From positions 186,001 through 250,000 of the forward strand of contig JAPLTG010000032.1 of NCBI GenBank assembly GCA_026398255.1: 64,000 nucleotides of DNA, in the 5' to 3' direction. The stretch is from Verrucomicrobiota bacterium (GTDB lineage Bacteria > Verrucomicrobiota > Verrucomicrobiia > Chthoniobacterales > Terrimicrobiaceae). The position numbers were made by a program, and so were the translations under genes. The notes beneath the pieces were generated by a model. It was not told the origin of the DNA. It did not search any database and worked only from the letters and a program-made list of their open reading frames with translations. This document shows, in pieces, positions 51,239 to 59,948 of this stretch (positions are counted from its first letter, which is position 1; each line of letters begins with the position of its first letter).

Positions 51239-51934
51239 TCAGTTGGGTCGAGTGGCTTTCAGTCGCATGACAATGGGCATCGGCATGCCGTCTGGTGGGG
51301 GCGCTTGGAATTGCAAGCCGGTCAAAATCTCCTCGCGGATGGCGGCATCGCGCGCGGAGTCGCCGGAGGAGCCAGTGAGCGTGGCGCGGGTAACGCGGCC
51401 CGAGGCGTCGAGCCAAATGCGGGCGGTGATATTCATCGAGGCGGATTTTGTTTTTGTGTGGGAGCGGAGGGCCTGAACGACGCTGGTTTGGACCTTTGCG
51501 GCGTAGGCGCCGTATTTGGAGCCTTTCTTGCCGCCGCCGCCCTTGCCGCCGATGAGGCCACCGCCGCCGCCTTTGGCGAGACCAAAGGCGTCGGGGCCGT
51601 TGCCTTCGATGTTGGTGCCCATGGGAGCTGGTTCCGGATCGGCAGCTTGCGGTTCGGGTTCAGCGGCCTCCTCGGGTTGGAAGTTTTCCTCCTGTTGCTC
51701 GGTCTCGGGTGGTTGCTCCTTGGGCGGCGGAGGAGGTGGTGGTGGCGGGGGAGGAGGCGGTGGTGGCGGAAGGCTGATACTGACGACTGGGGAGGATTTC
51801 TTCTTCGGGGGCTGCGTTGGCGACATGAAAAACCAAACGGCGATGGCGACCAAGACGCCGACACCGACCAAGATGGCCATTTTGTTTTTCTGGAAAAAGG
51901 AGGGCTGGGCCTCGTTGTCCTCGAAGTCGGGCAT
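51239..51934 (-). CDS. TonB-like energy transducer of the adhesin operon
   Basis: 231 residues: a short cytosolic start (PDFEDNEAQPSFFQKNK), one membrane helix (about residues 20-37), a run of 16 consecutive Pro residues, an acidic Glu/Pro segment, a Gly-rich hinge (KGGGGGLIGGKGGGGKKG) and a C-terminal domain with SMNITARIWLDASGRVTRATLTGSS of the TonB/TolA C-terminal type. The ATG at 51934 is chosen over an upstream start because it places the helix near the N-terminus. It is co-transcribed with ExbB and ExbD. Confidence 0.87.
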   Translation of the reverse strand: MPDFEDNEAQPSFFQKNKMAILVGVGVLVAIAVWFFMSPTQPPKKKSSPVVSISLPPPPPPPPPPPPPPPPKEQPPETEQQEENFQPEEAAEPEPQAADPEPAPMGTNIEGNGPDAFGLAKGGGGGLIGGKGGGGKKGSKYGAYAAKVQTSVVQALRSHTKTKSASMNITARIWLDASGRVTRATLTGSSGDSARDAAIREEILTGLQFQAPPPDGMPMPIVMRLKATRPN

Positions 51935-51941
51935 GGGAAAT

Positions 51942-52340
51942 TTACTTCGGCGGTTGGGTGGCCAGACCGATCTGGGTGATGCCGACGCGACCAATGACAT
52001 CGAGCACATTCATGACCATCTGGTATTGCGTGGAGCTGTCGCCGCGCACGACGACGGGAAATTCCGGAAACTGGGCCTTGTGGGCGTTGAGCTTCGCCTC
52101 GAGCTCCTCGAGACTGACGGGGACGGTGTCGAGGAAAACCTTGCCCTCATTGTTTACGGTGATCGCCTTGCTTTTGGGGCCGCCAATGGCTGGGGCTTTG
52201 CTGCCTTTCGGGAGGTCGACTTTGGTGCCCTGAACGCCCGCCGTTGTCATGATGATGAAAATCAGGAGCAGCACGAGGTAGAGGTCTACCATCGGGGTCA
52301 CATTGATGTCGTCGAAGGATTTGTCGTCGCCGGCGTCCAT
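51942..52340 (-). CDS. exbD: ExbD biopolymer transport protein (adhesin operon)
   Basis: 132-residue ExbD/TolR with the helix NVTPMVDLYLVLLLIFIIMTT (conserved Asp19) and the periplasmic domain with VVVRGDSSTQYQMVMNVLD. It is distinct from the ExbD at 19252-19653, consistent with a dedicated motor for this operon. The gaps to the genes on either side are six or seven bases. Confidence 0.93.
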   Translation of the reverse strand: MDAGDDKSFDDINVTPMVDLYLVLLLIFIIMTTAGVQGTKVDLPKGSKAPAIGGPKSKAITVNNEGKVFLDTVPVSLEELEAKLNAHKAQFPEFPVVVRGDSSTQYQMVMNVLDVIGRVGITQIGLATQPPK

Positions 52341-52346
52341 AGTTGA

Positions 52347-54287
52347 TTATTTGCGTTTGATGAGGCCGTCCATGATGGCGGCGTTCTCATCGCCTTTGGT
52401 TTCCTCGTAGCGGGCGGCCTCCTCTGGGGTGCGGATTTGGCGAATGGGAACCGTAAGGGCCGAATCTCCAGGTGTGGGGTAGAATTCGGCGACTTTGGCG
52501 ACGAACTCGTCGATGAACACCTGCATGGCTGAGACGGTGTGTTTGATGCTGGTATTTAGGAAGCTATACATGAAAAGCGCAGGAATCGCGACCAGCAGGC
52601 CGACTGTCGTGGCGAGGAGCGCACTGGCGATACCGGGAGCGATCGAGTTCACATCCACCTCGCCGGATTTTGCGATGATGGCGAAGGTGATCATAACACC
52701 TACGACGGTTCCAAGCAGACCGACATAGGGGCCGCCGGCGATGCTGGTGGTGAGGTAAACAAGGCCGTTGCCCAGGCGGTGTTGTTCGTGCACGAGGGCG
52801 GCATCCAACGAGGCGCGGATGGCTTGGATCGAGCGGGCGGAGAGGCCTTGGCCCTTGTTTTTTCCAAAGCCGAGGCGGTGGCGGATTTCCTCCGAGCCGA
52901 CATGGTAGATGTGGTAGAGGGGTGAGTCGGCGAGGAGGGTGAGGCCTTTTTTGCCAATCTTGCCGCCGAAGGTTTTTGAGGATTCGGGGTTGTCGAGATC
53001 CATCGCCGTGAGGTCAGTAGCGACATCCTTCCAGAGGCGCTGGAATTCATCGTTGCCTTTTTTGATTTTGCCGAGATTGATGAATTTGACGACGGCAACG
53101 GTCCATCCAGCAAACATCATGATCACGCAGACGCCGATAGCGATCCAGCCGTCGAACATCATGTTCTTGGCGATATCGCCGAAGAGCATGACATGCTCCA
53201 TCGCGCCGCTGTGGCCACCGCCGCCACCGCCTTCGGCGGCTTGGGTGTTGATCAACTTTGTGCTGGCGTCGTTGCCGGCCTGACCTGTGTAGGAAAGCTG
53301 AATCCAGCCTGGCGAGCGGGCGGTTTTGGCGAGAACGAATTCATCCATTTCCCCGACGAGGCCGTTTTTTCCGGCGGCGTCGGCTCCGAGCGTGGCCTCG
53401 GCGGAGAGGGCTGGCATGGCGGCGGAAATGGAGGAGTATTCCTTGCCGTCCACGAAGAGTTTGGTGGCCGTGCCGTCCGAGACGACGGTGAGGTGTTTCC
53501 AGACATTCGGGGCGAGGGCCTCGCCTGGGGTGGACTTTAAGGAACCGATGGAAATGGTCGGCGAGCCGTTCTGAAATTCCAGGGCGAAGCGGTCGGCGCC
53601 CGTGCCCCAATCGAAGAGGACGCCTTTGGGATTGATCGTGGCTTGTTTGAGCCAGACGGAGAGGGTGAAAGGCTCACCCGCATTGGTTTTGAAGGTGTCC
53701 GAGGCGGGGATTTTGATGGCGGTGTTGCCAAGAAGTCGCATGCCAGGGCCGATGAGAGCACCCTCGGAGAGCGTGCCGCCGGAGGAGGCGGTGTTTTTGT
53801 TTTTCGTGCCGTCGGAGGGAGTGGGCGCGCCGAAGTTGTAGGCGAGGATCGTAGTGTCGTCATAGGCGGCCTTCGGATCAGCGGCCTCATCGGCGGTGAT
53901 CTCGGGGTTGCCGCTGTAGAGCCAGAATTTCGCCTGAGCCTTGTTTTGAACATTCGGAACACTGATCCAGACGAAGGCCTCGCCCATCAGGGGATCCCAT
54001 TTTTCCACGCGGTGCTCGTAGGTGGTTTTGTCATCCTCGGAGACGAATCGGAGGTCGGTGCCGTCTTCCTTGGCGAGGGAGAAGTCGAAGTTGCCGGAGT
54101 GGAGGCGGAGGAGGACGAGGGCGTCGCCAGCATTGTCGCCGATCTCGAATCCGGTGGCGGAGGTGTCGAGAACGACTGGCGTGCGGGCGGTCCAGGATTT
54201 GTTCCACCAAGCGCTGGCATCGGTGGCGCCGAGGGCCAAGAGGCTGGCCGAGGCGAGGAGGAGTTTGACGAGTCGTGAGGTTTTCAT
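52347..54287 (-). CDS. ExbB proton channel fused to secreted DUF2341/LamG-type domains
   Basis: 646 residues. A signal peptide (ASLLALGATDASA) is followed by a DUF2341-like domain (WWNKSWTARTPVVLDTSA, EKWDPLMGEAFVWISVPNV; about 27-135). A LamG/concanavalin-like domain comes next (FTLSVWLKQATINPKGVLFDW, WKHLTVVSDGTATKLFVDGKE, MDEFVLAKTARSPGWIQLSY; about 160-350), then a Gly-rich linker. The ExbB core starts at about 375 (AIGVCVIMMFAGWTVAVVKFI, GGPYVGLLGTVVGVMITFAII, ASALLATTVGLLVAIPALFMY). A periplasmic glycan- or protein-binding head on a proton channel is unusual. The ATG at 54287 gives the signal peptide. Confidence 0.9.
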   Translation of the reverse strand: MKTSRLVKLLLASASLLALGATDASAWWNKSWTARTPVVLDTSATGFEIGDNAGDALVLLRLHSGNFDFSLAKEDGTDLRFVSEDDKTTYEHRVEKWDPLMGEAFVWISVPNVQNKAQAKFWLYSGNPEITADEAADPKAAYDDTTILAYNFGAPTPSDGTKNKNTASSGGTLSEGALIGPGMRLLGNTAIKIPASDTFKTNAGEPFTLSVWLKQATINPKGVLFDWGTGADRFALEFQNGSPTISIGSLKSTPGEALAPNVWKHLTVVSDGTATKLFVDGKEYSSISAAMPALSAEATLGADAAGKNGLVGEMDEFVLAKTARSPGWIQLSYTGQAGNDASTKLINTQAAEGGGGGGHSGAMEHVMLFGDIAKNMMFDGWIAIGVCVIMMFAGWTVAVVKFINLGKIKKGNDEFQRLWKDVATDLTAMDLDNPESSKTFGGKIGKKGLTLLADSPLYHIYHVGSEEIRHRLGFGKNKGQGLSARSIQAIRASLDAALVHEQHRLGNGLVYLTTSIAGGPYVGLLGTVVGVMITFAIIAKSGEVDVNSIAPGIASALLATTVGLLVAIPALFMYSFLNTSIKHTVSAMQVFIDEFVAKVAEFYPTPGDSALTVPIRQIRTPEEAARYEETKGDENAAIMDGLIKRK

Positions 54288-54295
54288 GGTGTGGA

Positions 54296-55936
54296 TCAAA
54301 GCTCCGCGGAGATGCGGAAGGTGAAGAGCGGGGAACCTGCTTTGCAGGGTTCCTGGGTGATTTGGGGAACTCCGATGAGGAATTCGCCATTGATGTGGCC
54401 GACGAGACGGAGGCTGGTGCCCACGCCGTAGCTCCAGAGGGTGAAAGTGGATTCCTGCTCGGGGAGGGGATCGGCAAGGGCCGCATAGCCGCCATCGACG
54501 AAGACGAAAAACCGCCATTCGTTGCCCTCGGGCAGCCAGCCCAGGAGCGAAGGGGTTTGGAATTGGAGCGTGCCGCTGATCGCGTTGTCGCCGACAACGG
54601 TGGACTCAAGGTAACCGCGCACGGTGTTGAGTCCGCCGAGGCTGAATTGCTCGGTGTCCACGAGCGGATTGGCTGTCGCCTGGCCCTGAACGGCGCCGAG
54701 GAGTTGGAAATCCCAGGGGAGTTTTTGGGTGTGGTCGATCCCGCCCCGGAAGTAGAAAAAGTTCGCGCTGGAGTTGTAGCGGCGATTGTCGAAATCAATC
54801 GCCTCCTGCTCGCTGGTGCCTCGGAAGGAAAAGGTCACGCCGCCCGAGAATCCGGTCTCGTAATGTTTTCCGGCCGAGCTGGCGTTGTAATTGATGCTGA
54901 AAGGCCAGTATTGGAGCGGCGAGGAGATGGTCTGATTGCCGACCACGAGGTCCTGCGCGAAGTCCTTGTAGTCGATCCCGAGGCTGGCGGAGTGGAAGAA
55001 GCCTTTTTTCGACGGCAGGTTGAAAAGCAGGCGCCCGCCGTAGATTTCGCCGTTTCCGAGCGAGTCGGTGCCACCGAGGGTCGAGACTTCGCTGTTCTGG
55101 CGCGTGGCTTGGAGCATGAGCGAGGCCCAATCGATTGCCTCGGTGCGCGCGATGTAATACCCGGAGTAAACCAACGCATCACTCGGGCGCTGCGGGGCGA
55201 CTTGAAAAGCCGCGCCGATCGTGTGGCCGCGCTGCCAGAGGTTGTCGTAGCGCACGGCGGCATCCAAACGAAGCGGGGTGGTGTTCGCGCTGTAGCGGTT
55301 GTTGAGTTCGATCGACCCGTGAAGCGGAAACTTGTCCTTCACCGCAAGCTCCACATCCACGGTGTCGGGTTCGACGCCTGGGGCGAGGGACGGGGTGATT
55401 TGGAGGTCGCCGCTTTGGTTGAGGGCGATGATGTCGCGCTGGACATCATTGAGATTCGGCACGCTCCCCTCTGTCAGCGCGGGGGCGAGTCGTTTGATTT
55501 TTTCGATATCAAAAAACCTCGAGCCTTTGACCCGCAAACGGCCAACTGTCGCCTCGGTGACCTTCAGCACGATGACGCCGGAGTTGACGCTTTGCGGTGG
55601 AATCGCGACCGAGACGGTTTGATAACCCTCTTCGTGATATGCTTTTTCGAGGGCGGTCCGGGCGTTTTCGACATCCTCGGGCGTCCGGCCTTTGCCAAGA
55701 TGGCCGTAGACCGCCTTGTCCACCGCGTCGCGCGGGAGGGTCTTCGAGCCGATGATCCGGTATTCGCGGATGAGGAAAGTCTCACTCGGCGGGGCATCCT
55801 GAAAAGGCGGGGGCTCCTCGAAGGCGGTCTGGGGGCTATTCCCCATGGCAGCGGAGGCCGCCGAGAGCAAAATGGCAAAAACCACCCATTGGGCCAAAGC
55901 CCCGCCCGACCGCTGGAATGCCAGTTTTTTTCTCAT
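54296..55936 (-). CDS. TpsB two-partner secretion transporter (FhaC/ShlB family)
   Basis: 546 residues: a signal peptide (FAILLSAASAAMG), an N-terminal linker, two POTRA domains (FLIREYRIIGSKTLPRDAVDKAV, about 54-130, and TVGRLRVKGSRFFD, about 131-205) and a 16-stranded barrel with the family motif FSLGGLNTVRGYLESTVVGDNAISG. It exports the TpsA adhesin at the far end of the operon. It is the first gene of the operon, 56 bases from a Pho-box-like site and divergent from an OprB-like porin. Confidence 0.93.
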   Translation of the reverse strand: MRKKLAFQRSGGALAQWVVFAILLSAASAAMGNSPQTAFEEPPPFQDAPPSETFLIREYRIIGSKTLPRDAVDKAVYGHLGKGRTPEDVENARTALEKAYHEEGYQTVSVAIPPQSVNSGVIVLKVTEATVGRLRVKGSRFFDIEKIKRLAPALTEGSVPNLNDVQRDIIALNQSGDLQITPSLAPGVEPDTVDVELAVKDKFPLHGSIELNNRYSANTTPLRLDAAVRYDNLWQRGHTIGAAFQVAPQRPSDALVYSGYYIARTEAIDWASLMLQATRQNSEVSTLGGTDSLGNGEIYGGRLLFNLPSKKGFFHSASLGIDYKDFAQDLVVGNQTISSPLQYWPFSINYNASSAGKHYETGFSGGVTFSFRGTSEQEAIDFDNRRYNSSANFFYFRGGIDHTQKLPWDFQLLGAVQGQATANPLVDTEQFSLGGLNTVRGYLESTVVGDNAISGTLQFQTPSLLGWLPEGNEWRFFVFVDGGYAALADPLPEQESTFTLWSYGVGTSLRLVGHINGEFLIGVPQITQEPCKAGSPLFTFRISAEL

Positions 55937-55991
55937 CCGGAAAAGAGCGGGTCAGAAGAGAGAAGAGGCTGGGTATCGGCAAACGCTCGAT

Positions 55992-56009
55992 TGTTACAAA
56001 ACCGTCACA
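55992..56009. promoter_or_regulatory. Pho-box-like site between tpsB and the OprB-like porin
   Basis: TGTTACA-AAAC-CGTCACA, the same pattern as the sites at 32717 and 35628. It is 56 bases from the tpsB start on one side and 104 bases from the porin start on the other, so it may control both. Confidence 0.75.
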
Positions 56010-56112
56010 CTTGATCTTTTTGCGCCTATCAGGGCAATCTTGGCACCGACAAGCCCGATCAAGACAGAAAGCACCCCATGCAAACAGACAAGTCATACAA
56101 ATAAAACATATA

Positions 56113-57621
56113 ATGAATAAAAAATCCCTACTTAAAAACCTCAAAGCGCCGACCGCGCTTTGCCTCGCTGGCCTCATCGCCGGCCACGCCATGGCGCAAA
56201 CCTCGGGCCCGCGTCCGGTCCCGGCTCAAGGCCCCGCGGAGCCGAGCTCCGGCTACTTTTTCACCGGAACGACCGGCACGGCTAGTGGTCGCCAATCTAG
56301 TCCGGCCACGACCCCGGGCGAGAGCCACACCGAAAAATGGTGGAATGGCAAAGGTCTCCTCCAAGGCAGCGGCAACCTGATTTTTGACGGCCGCAAATCG
56401 CTTGAGGAGCGCGGGCTCAAATTCACCGGAAATTACCAAGGCGCGTTTTTCGGCGTCATCGCCAGCGAGAAAGGTTCGCGCGGTTTCTGGGACCAGCAGA
56501 TCAATTTCGGCTCGGAGCTGAATTTCGGGAAACTTCTCGATATCGAGATGCTCGAGGGCACAACAGCTTTCGGCAACTTCCGCTACCGCGATTCCTGGCC
56601 GCAATCGAATCCAAACGAATTCGTCGAGGCGAATTCGATGTTCAATCCTTCGAATTGGCAGTCCGGAACGCAATTTCGCGTGACGAGTTTCGGTTTGGAG
56701 ATCGGCACGGAAAACCTGCTTCCGATCGAGGACATGGTGACTCTGCGGGCCGGTTGGCTCCAGCCTCAGCGCGAGTTTATCGAGCAACCGCTCTCGAAGC
56801 TCTTCCTTAACAATGCCGTGAACAGCGCCAAGGGCGTGGGTGGAAATATCCCCTTCAGCTCAAGCTTCACTACCTGGGGCGGCACGCTGAAAATCAACCT
56901 CCACGAAACCGTCTATCTTAAGAACGGGCTCTTCATGTCCTACCCCGAGGCCACCTCTTCGACGAACCACGGCCTTGCCTACCAAGGTTTCGCGCCGAAT
57001 ACAGATCTTAATGGTCTTTTCTACATGGGCGAACTCGGCTTCACCCCGAAGATCAGCGAGGTGAAACTCGAGGGCAAATACGCCTTCGGCGGTTATTTCT
57101 ACGGCACGCCGGAAAATCAGACCCGCACCTGGAGCAATAATTATGTCGACGGCCGCTATGGCTTCTATTTCCAGGCTGACCAAATGCTCTACCGTGAGCC
57201 CTCCGCTCCCGCCAAATCCACTGCGGCCTCTGATGGCAAGACATTCAAAGAGGTCGTCTCGACGGAAAAACCCAAGCTCTCCAAGCAAGGCCTGAGCACC
57301 TTCAACCTCATCACGATGGCCCCCGGCTATGCCCGCTCTAACAACTACCCGTTCTACTTCCAGACGGGCTTGGTTTACACGGGCCTCATTCCTGGCCGCG
57401 ACGCGGATCTCACCATGATCTCCCTCGGCTACGGGGCGTATCAGGGCGATGTTTACAATCCCTCGCGCTCCTACACCGCCGTGCTCGAAGGCGGCTACCG
57501 TTTCCAACTGAACGGCTGGTCCTATGTGCAGCCGTTCATCCAATACTTCTCGCGCCCGAACGGCACCGAGGAAGTGGCGAATGCCGCCGTGCTCGGTTTC
57601 CTGACCGGGCTCGTATTTTAA
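56113..57621 (+). CDS. OprB-family carbohydrate-type porin
   Basis: 502 residues with a signal peptide (LCLAGLIAGHAMAQ) and an OprB-like barrel: EKWWNGKGLLQGSGNLIFDGRK at the start, LKFTGNYQGAFFGVIASEKG, SFGLEIGTENLLPIEDMVTLRAGWLQP, and a C-terminal strand ending in Phe (FLTGLVF). OprB-type porins favour sugars or other small anions and neutral solutes. The ATG at 56113 follows an A-rich leader. The gene is divergent from tpsB across a Pho-box-like site and ends in a terminator. Confidence 0.85.
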   Translation: MNKKSLLKNLKAPTALCLAGLIAGHAMAQTSGPRPVPAQGPAEPSSGYFFTGTTGTASGRQSSPATTPGESHTEKWWNGKGLLQGSGNLIFDGRKSLEERGLKFTGNYQGAFFGVIASEKGSRGFWDQQINFGSELNFGKLLDIEMLEGTTAFGNFRYRDSWPQSNPNEFVEANSMFNPSNWQSGTQFRVTSFGLEIGTENLLPIEDMVTLRAGWLQPQREFIEQPLSKLFLNNAVNSAKGVGGNIPFSSSFTTWGGTLKINLHETVYLKNGLFMSYPEATSSTNHGLAYQGFAPNTDLNGLFYMGELGFTPKISEVKLEGKYAFGGYFYGTPENQTRTWSNNYVDGRYGFYFQADQMLYREPSAPAKSTAASDGKTFKEVVSTEKPKLSKQGLSTFNLITMAPGYARSNNYPFYFQTGLVYTGLIPGRDADLTMISLGYGAYQGDVYNPSRSYTAVLEGGYRFQLNGWSYVQPFIQYFSRPNGTEEVANAAVLGFLTGLVF

Positions 57622-57669
57622 GTAAAACTAATCCGTCTCTTTGAAATCAAAGAGCGGTTGTAAGAAACT

Positions 57670-57707
57670 GGGCGGCTCCGATGTGGTGGGGCCGCCCGGA
57701 CGTTTTT
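57670..57707 (+). terminator. Intrinsic terminator of the OprB-like gene
   Basis: Stem GGGCGGC (57670-57676) / GCCGCCC (57691-57697), followed by GGACG and a T-rich stretch TTTTTATT. Confidence 0.8.
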
Positions 57708-57879
57708 ATTAGGGTGGGGGGCATGAGCCCGTGCTGGAAAGACGGCCAAGATTGAACTCACAAAGCACCCCACTGCCCAATTCAAGTATTGATGAGCACC
57801 CATACATGGTATTAGAAAAACTCTCAGCCTGCAGTCAGGGGCCAATTTCCCGTAATGCAGGTTCTTTAAATTGATATTC

Positions 57880-58437
57880 ATGGATAATTCACTTCCTGCC
57901 GCCGGCATCATTGCCAACCTTCCTGACGAAGATCGTGCCATTTTGGCTTCATATGGGGCGTTTGACTTGCTTCCCGCAGGTGGCGGTCTCATCAAACAGG
58001 GCAAACCACACGGGAAACTCTTTTGCGTCATCAGCGGGCGATTTGAAGCCCGTAGAGAATACGATGGTTCCCACGATGTTCTTGGACCGATTTTCCCGGG
58101 CGATTGGATCGGGGAGGTTGATATTTTTGATCCAAGCACCGCCATTTGCTCGGTTGTGGCTTCTGAGCCATCTCAATACTGGTCGATTTCGCGGGATAAG
58201 CTGGAGGAATACCTGAATAGCCATAATTTGCCTGCAGTCGTTCTTTTGATCGGGCTGGCTTCGACTCTTGGCCAGCGGATTCGCGGGATCACCAAGAAAC
58301 TCGCAGAGCAGACCGAGAAGGCAAAATATGGTGCCCGAGGCTTTGAAGACCCGGTTATTGAGGATGACTCCATCCGAAGCGCTGCCGATCTAGCCGCTGC
58401 CTTCTTGCGGCAAAAGGATTCATCGAAGCGCAAGTAG
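57880..58437 (+). CDS. Cyclic nucleotide-binding-fold (CRP-like) protein without DNA-binding domain
   Basis: 185 residues. The N-terminal half is a cNMP-binding beta-roll: LLPAGGGLIKQGKPHGKLFCVISGRFEA, then FPGDWIGEVDIF. The phosphate-binding cassette lacks the Arg that contacts cAMP (after GEVDIF there is no R-x-A), so it may not bind cAMP. A helix (LPAVVLLIGLASTLGQRIRGITKKLAEQTEKA) follows, then a charged tail; no helix-turn-helix is present, so it is not a classical CRP regulator. ATG 57880 is used; a TTG at 57871 is in frame upstream. Confidence 0.85.
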   Translation: MDNSLPAAGIIANLPDEDRAILASYGAFDLLPAGGGLIKQGKPHGKLFCVISGRFEARREYDGSHDVLGPIFPGDWIGEVDIFDPSTAICSVVASEPSQYWSISRDKLEEYLNSHNLPAVVLLIGLASTLGQRIRGITKKLAEQTEKAKYGARGFEDPVIEDDSIRSAADLAAAFLRQKDSSKRK

Positions 58438-58844
58438 CCGTCTGCGGGATTTTTTAAGCTGGAATTGATTCCAGAATTATTTCCCCATATTTCTATTACC
58501 CTCTACATGCATTATCGGAAGTTATATTTATCCATAAACAGGCCACTTGATTGAGTGCATGTGAACAAGTTTGGGATAAATGAGCCCTCTTGAAAATCTC
58601 AGGGGCCTTCGGAGACAGGGCCAGGAGTTGTTCGCAAGGAAGCGAACCAGTGCTCGCAAATTAAAATGCAGCTTGCCCGGCAAGTTGGCATCTGGGGTGG
58701 TTTTTCTGGAGGAAGCCCAGAAATATTGAAATCAAACTTTGAAAACGACGCCTGAGTATCGACCACCGAGCTAATTTGGAGATGAGCTCGATAAACTACT
58801 GCGATTTCCCGAAAATTAATGTGTTTCTACAAAGTGTAGAAACA
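58438..58844. other. Intergenic spacer with several hairpins
   Basis: About 400 bases with no credible gene. Hairpins visible include GTTCGC-N6-GCGAAC (58630-58647), CTTGC-CCG-GCAAG (58672-58684), an imperfect pair around gagctaatttgg...gagctc near 58770, and an 11-bp stem at 58821-58845. The cluster could be a small RNA or a degraded repeat. I see no known riboswitch pattern. Confidence 0.55.
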
Positions 58845-58845
58845 C
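58821..58845 (-). terminator. 11-bp perfect hairpin at the end of obgE
   Basis: GTGTTTCTACA-AAG-TGTAGAAACAC begins within the last base of the obgE stop region and is followed on the minus strand by ATTAATTTTC. A terminator role is likely, but the tail is only weakly T-rich, so an operator is possible. Confidence 0.55.
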
Positions 58846-59858
58846 TATATTAAAACCTGTTTATCAATGTATTGTTTGATATCGTCGATGCCCTCACTGA
58901 GTTCGGCGCAGACTGGGATGACATGGACCTTGGGAAATCGGGTTTTGAAGGCTTTCAGATTTTCGGCAGCCGTAGGCATGTCCATCTTGTTCGCGATGAT
59001 GCACGAGGGCTTTGCCACCAAAGTCGGGTCATAGAGCCTCAATTCCTTGCGGAGATTTTGATAGTCATCAATGGGGTGCCGCTCCTCGCTCCCCGCCATA
59101 TCCAAGACATAGAAAAGCGTTTTGCAGCGAACGATATGCCGTAGGAATTCGTGGCCTAGACCACGGTTTTCATGGGCGCCCTCGATCAAGCCCGGGATGT
59201 CGGCCATGGTGGCGCGGTTGTATTCCGGCAGATCAATTACTCCCACAAGAGGATGCAATGTCGTAAAGGGATAAGCCGCTGTTTTTGGCTTCGCGGCGGA
59301 AATCGCCCGTAAGAGTGTGGATTTGCCAGCATTTGGGTAGCCTACGAGCCCTACATCGGCAATCGTGCGAAGCTCCATGAGGAACCATCCCTCCTCGCCG
59401 GGATATCCTTTGGTGTGCTGCCGAGGCACTCGGTTTGTCGAGGATTTGAAATGGGTATTCCCTTTGCCGCCGTCACCCCCTGTGCAGAGCAAAAAACTCT
59501 GGCCCGACTCGGAGAGGTCCGCGATGGGTTCCTCCTCGACCTCGTCCCGCTGGTCTTGACCAGCCCGGTAAATCACCGTGCCGATCGGGACTTTCACGAT
59601 AGTGGGTTCGGCGCTACGGCCGAGTTTATCCTTTCCCTTGCCATGGGCGCCGCGCTTGGAGCGGATCAATGGTTCAAAAAACAGAGCGACCAAGCTGGCG
59701 GTATCATGATCCGCAACGAGAAGGATATCCCCGCCCCGTCCGCCATCCCCACCATCCGGTCCCCCATGCGGGATGAATTTTTCTCTGCGAAAACTACAGC
59801 ACCCGTTGCCGCCATCGCCGGCTTTGGCATGAACGCGGATTTGGTCGACAAACTTCAT
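58845..59858 (-). CDS. obgE: Obg-family GTPase
   Basis: 337 residues: the Gly-rich Obg fold (FVDQIRVHAKAGDGGNGCCSFRREKF, GPDGGDGGRGGDI), then the G domain with GLVGYPNAGKSTL, DIPGLIEGAHENRGLG and NKMD. It has a role in late 50S assembly and growth control. It lacks the C-terminal OCT domain found in Bacillus. The ATG at 59858 is the start of the conserved MKFVDQ. It is divergent from the aminotransferase at 59949. Confidence 0.95.
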   Translation of the reverse strand: MKFVDQIRVHAKAGDGGNGCCSFRREKFIPHGGPDGGDGGRGGDILLVADHDTASLVALFFEPLIRSKRGAHGKGKDKLGRSAEPTIVKVPIGTVIYRAGQDQRDEVEEEPIADLSESGQSFLLCTGGDGGKGNTHFKSSTNRVPRQHTKGYPGEEGWFLMELRTIADVGLVGYPNAGKSTLLRAISAAKPKTAAYPFTTLHPLVGVIDLPEYNRATMADIPGLIEGAHENRGLGHEFLRHIVRCKTLFYVLDMAGSEERHPIDDYQNLRKELRLYDPTLVAKPSCIIANKMDMPTAAENLKAFKTRFPKVHVIPVCAELSEGIDDIKQYIDKQVLI

Positions 59859-59948
59859 CCGAGGAAAGTGCCAGCCAGCCCAGCTCAAGTCGAATCCGAA
59901 TTGTTTCCAAGATGGCGCAACGGGCCGATTGGTGTTATAAATTTCCTC

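Noticed and set aside
49033-51270. Long open frame (745 codons) on the plus strand opposite the porin
   Set aside because: It mirrors the porin codon pattern, is dominated by Gly/Glu/Val low-complexity runs, and the minus-strand product has a signal peptide and barrel motifs.
58438-58844. Known riboswitch or T-box
   Set aside because: None of the conserved riboswitch core patterns I know is visible, and the downstream gene on the plus strand is too far away.
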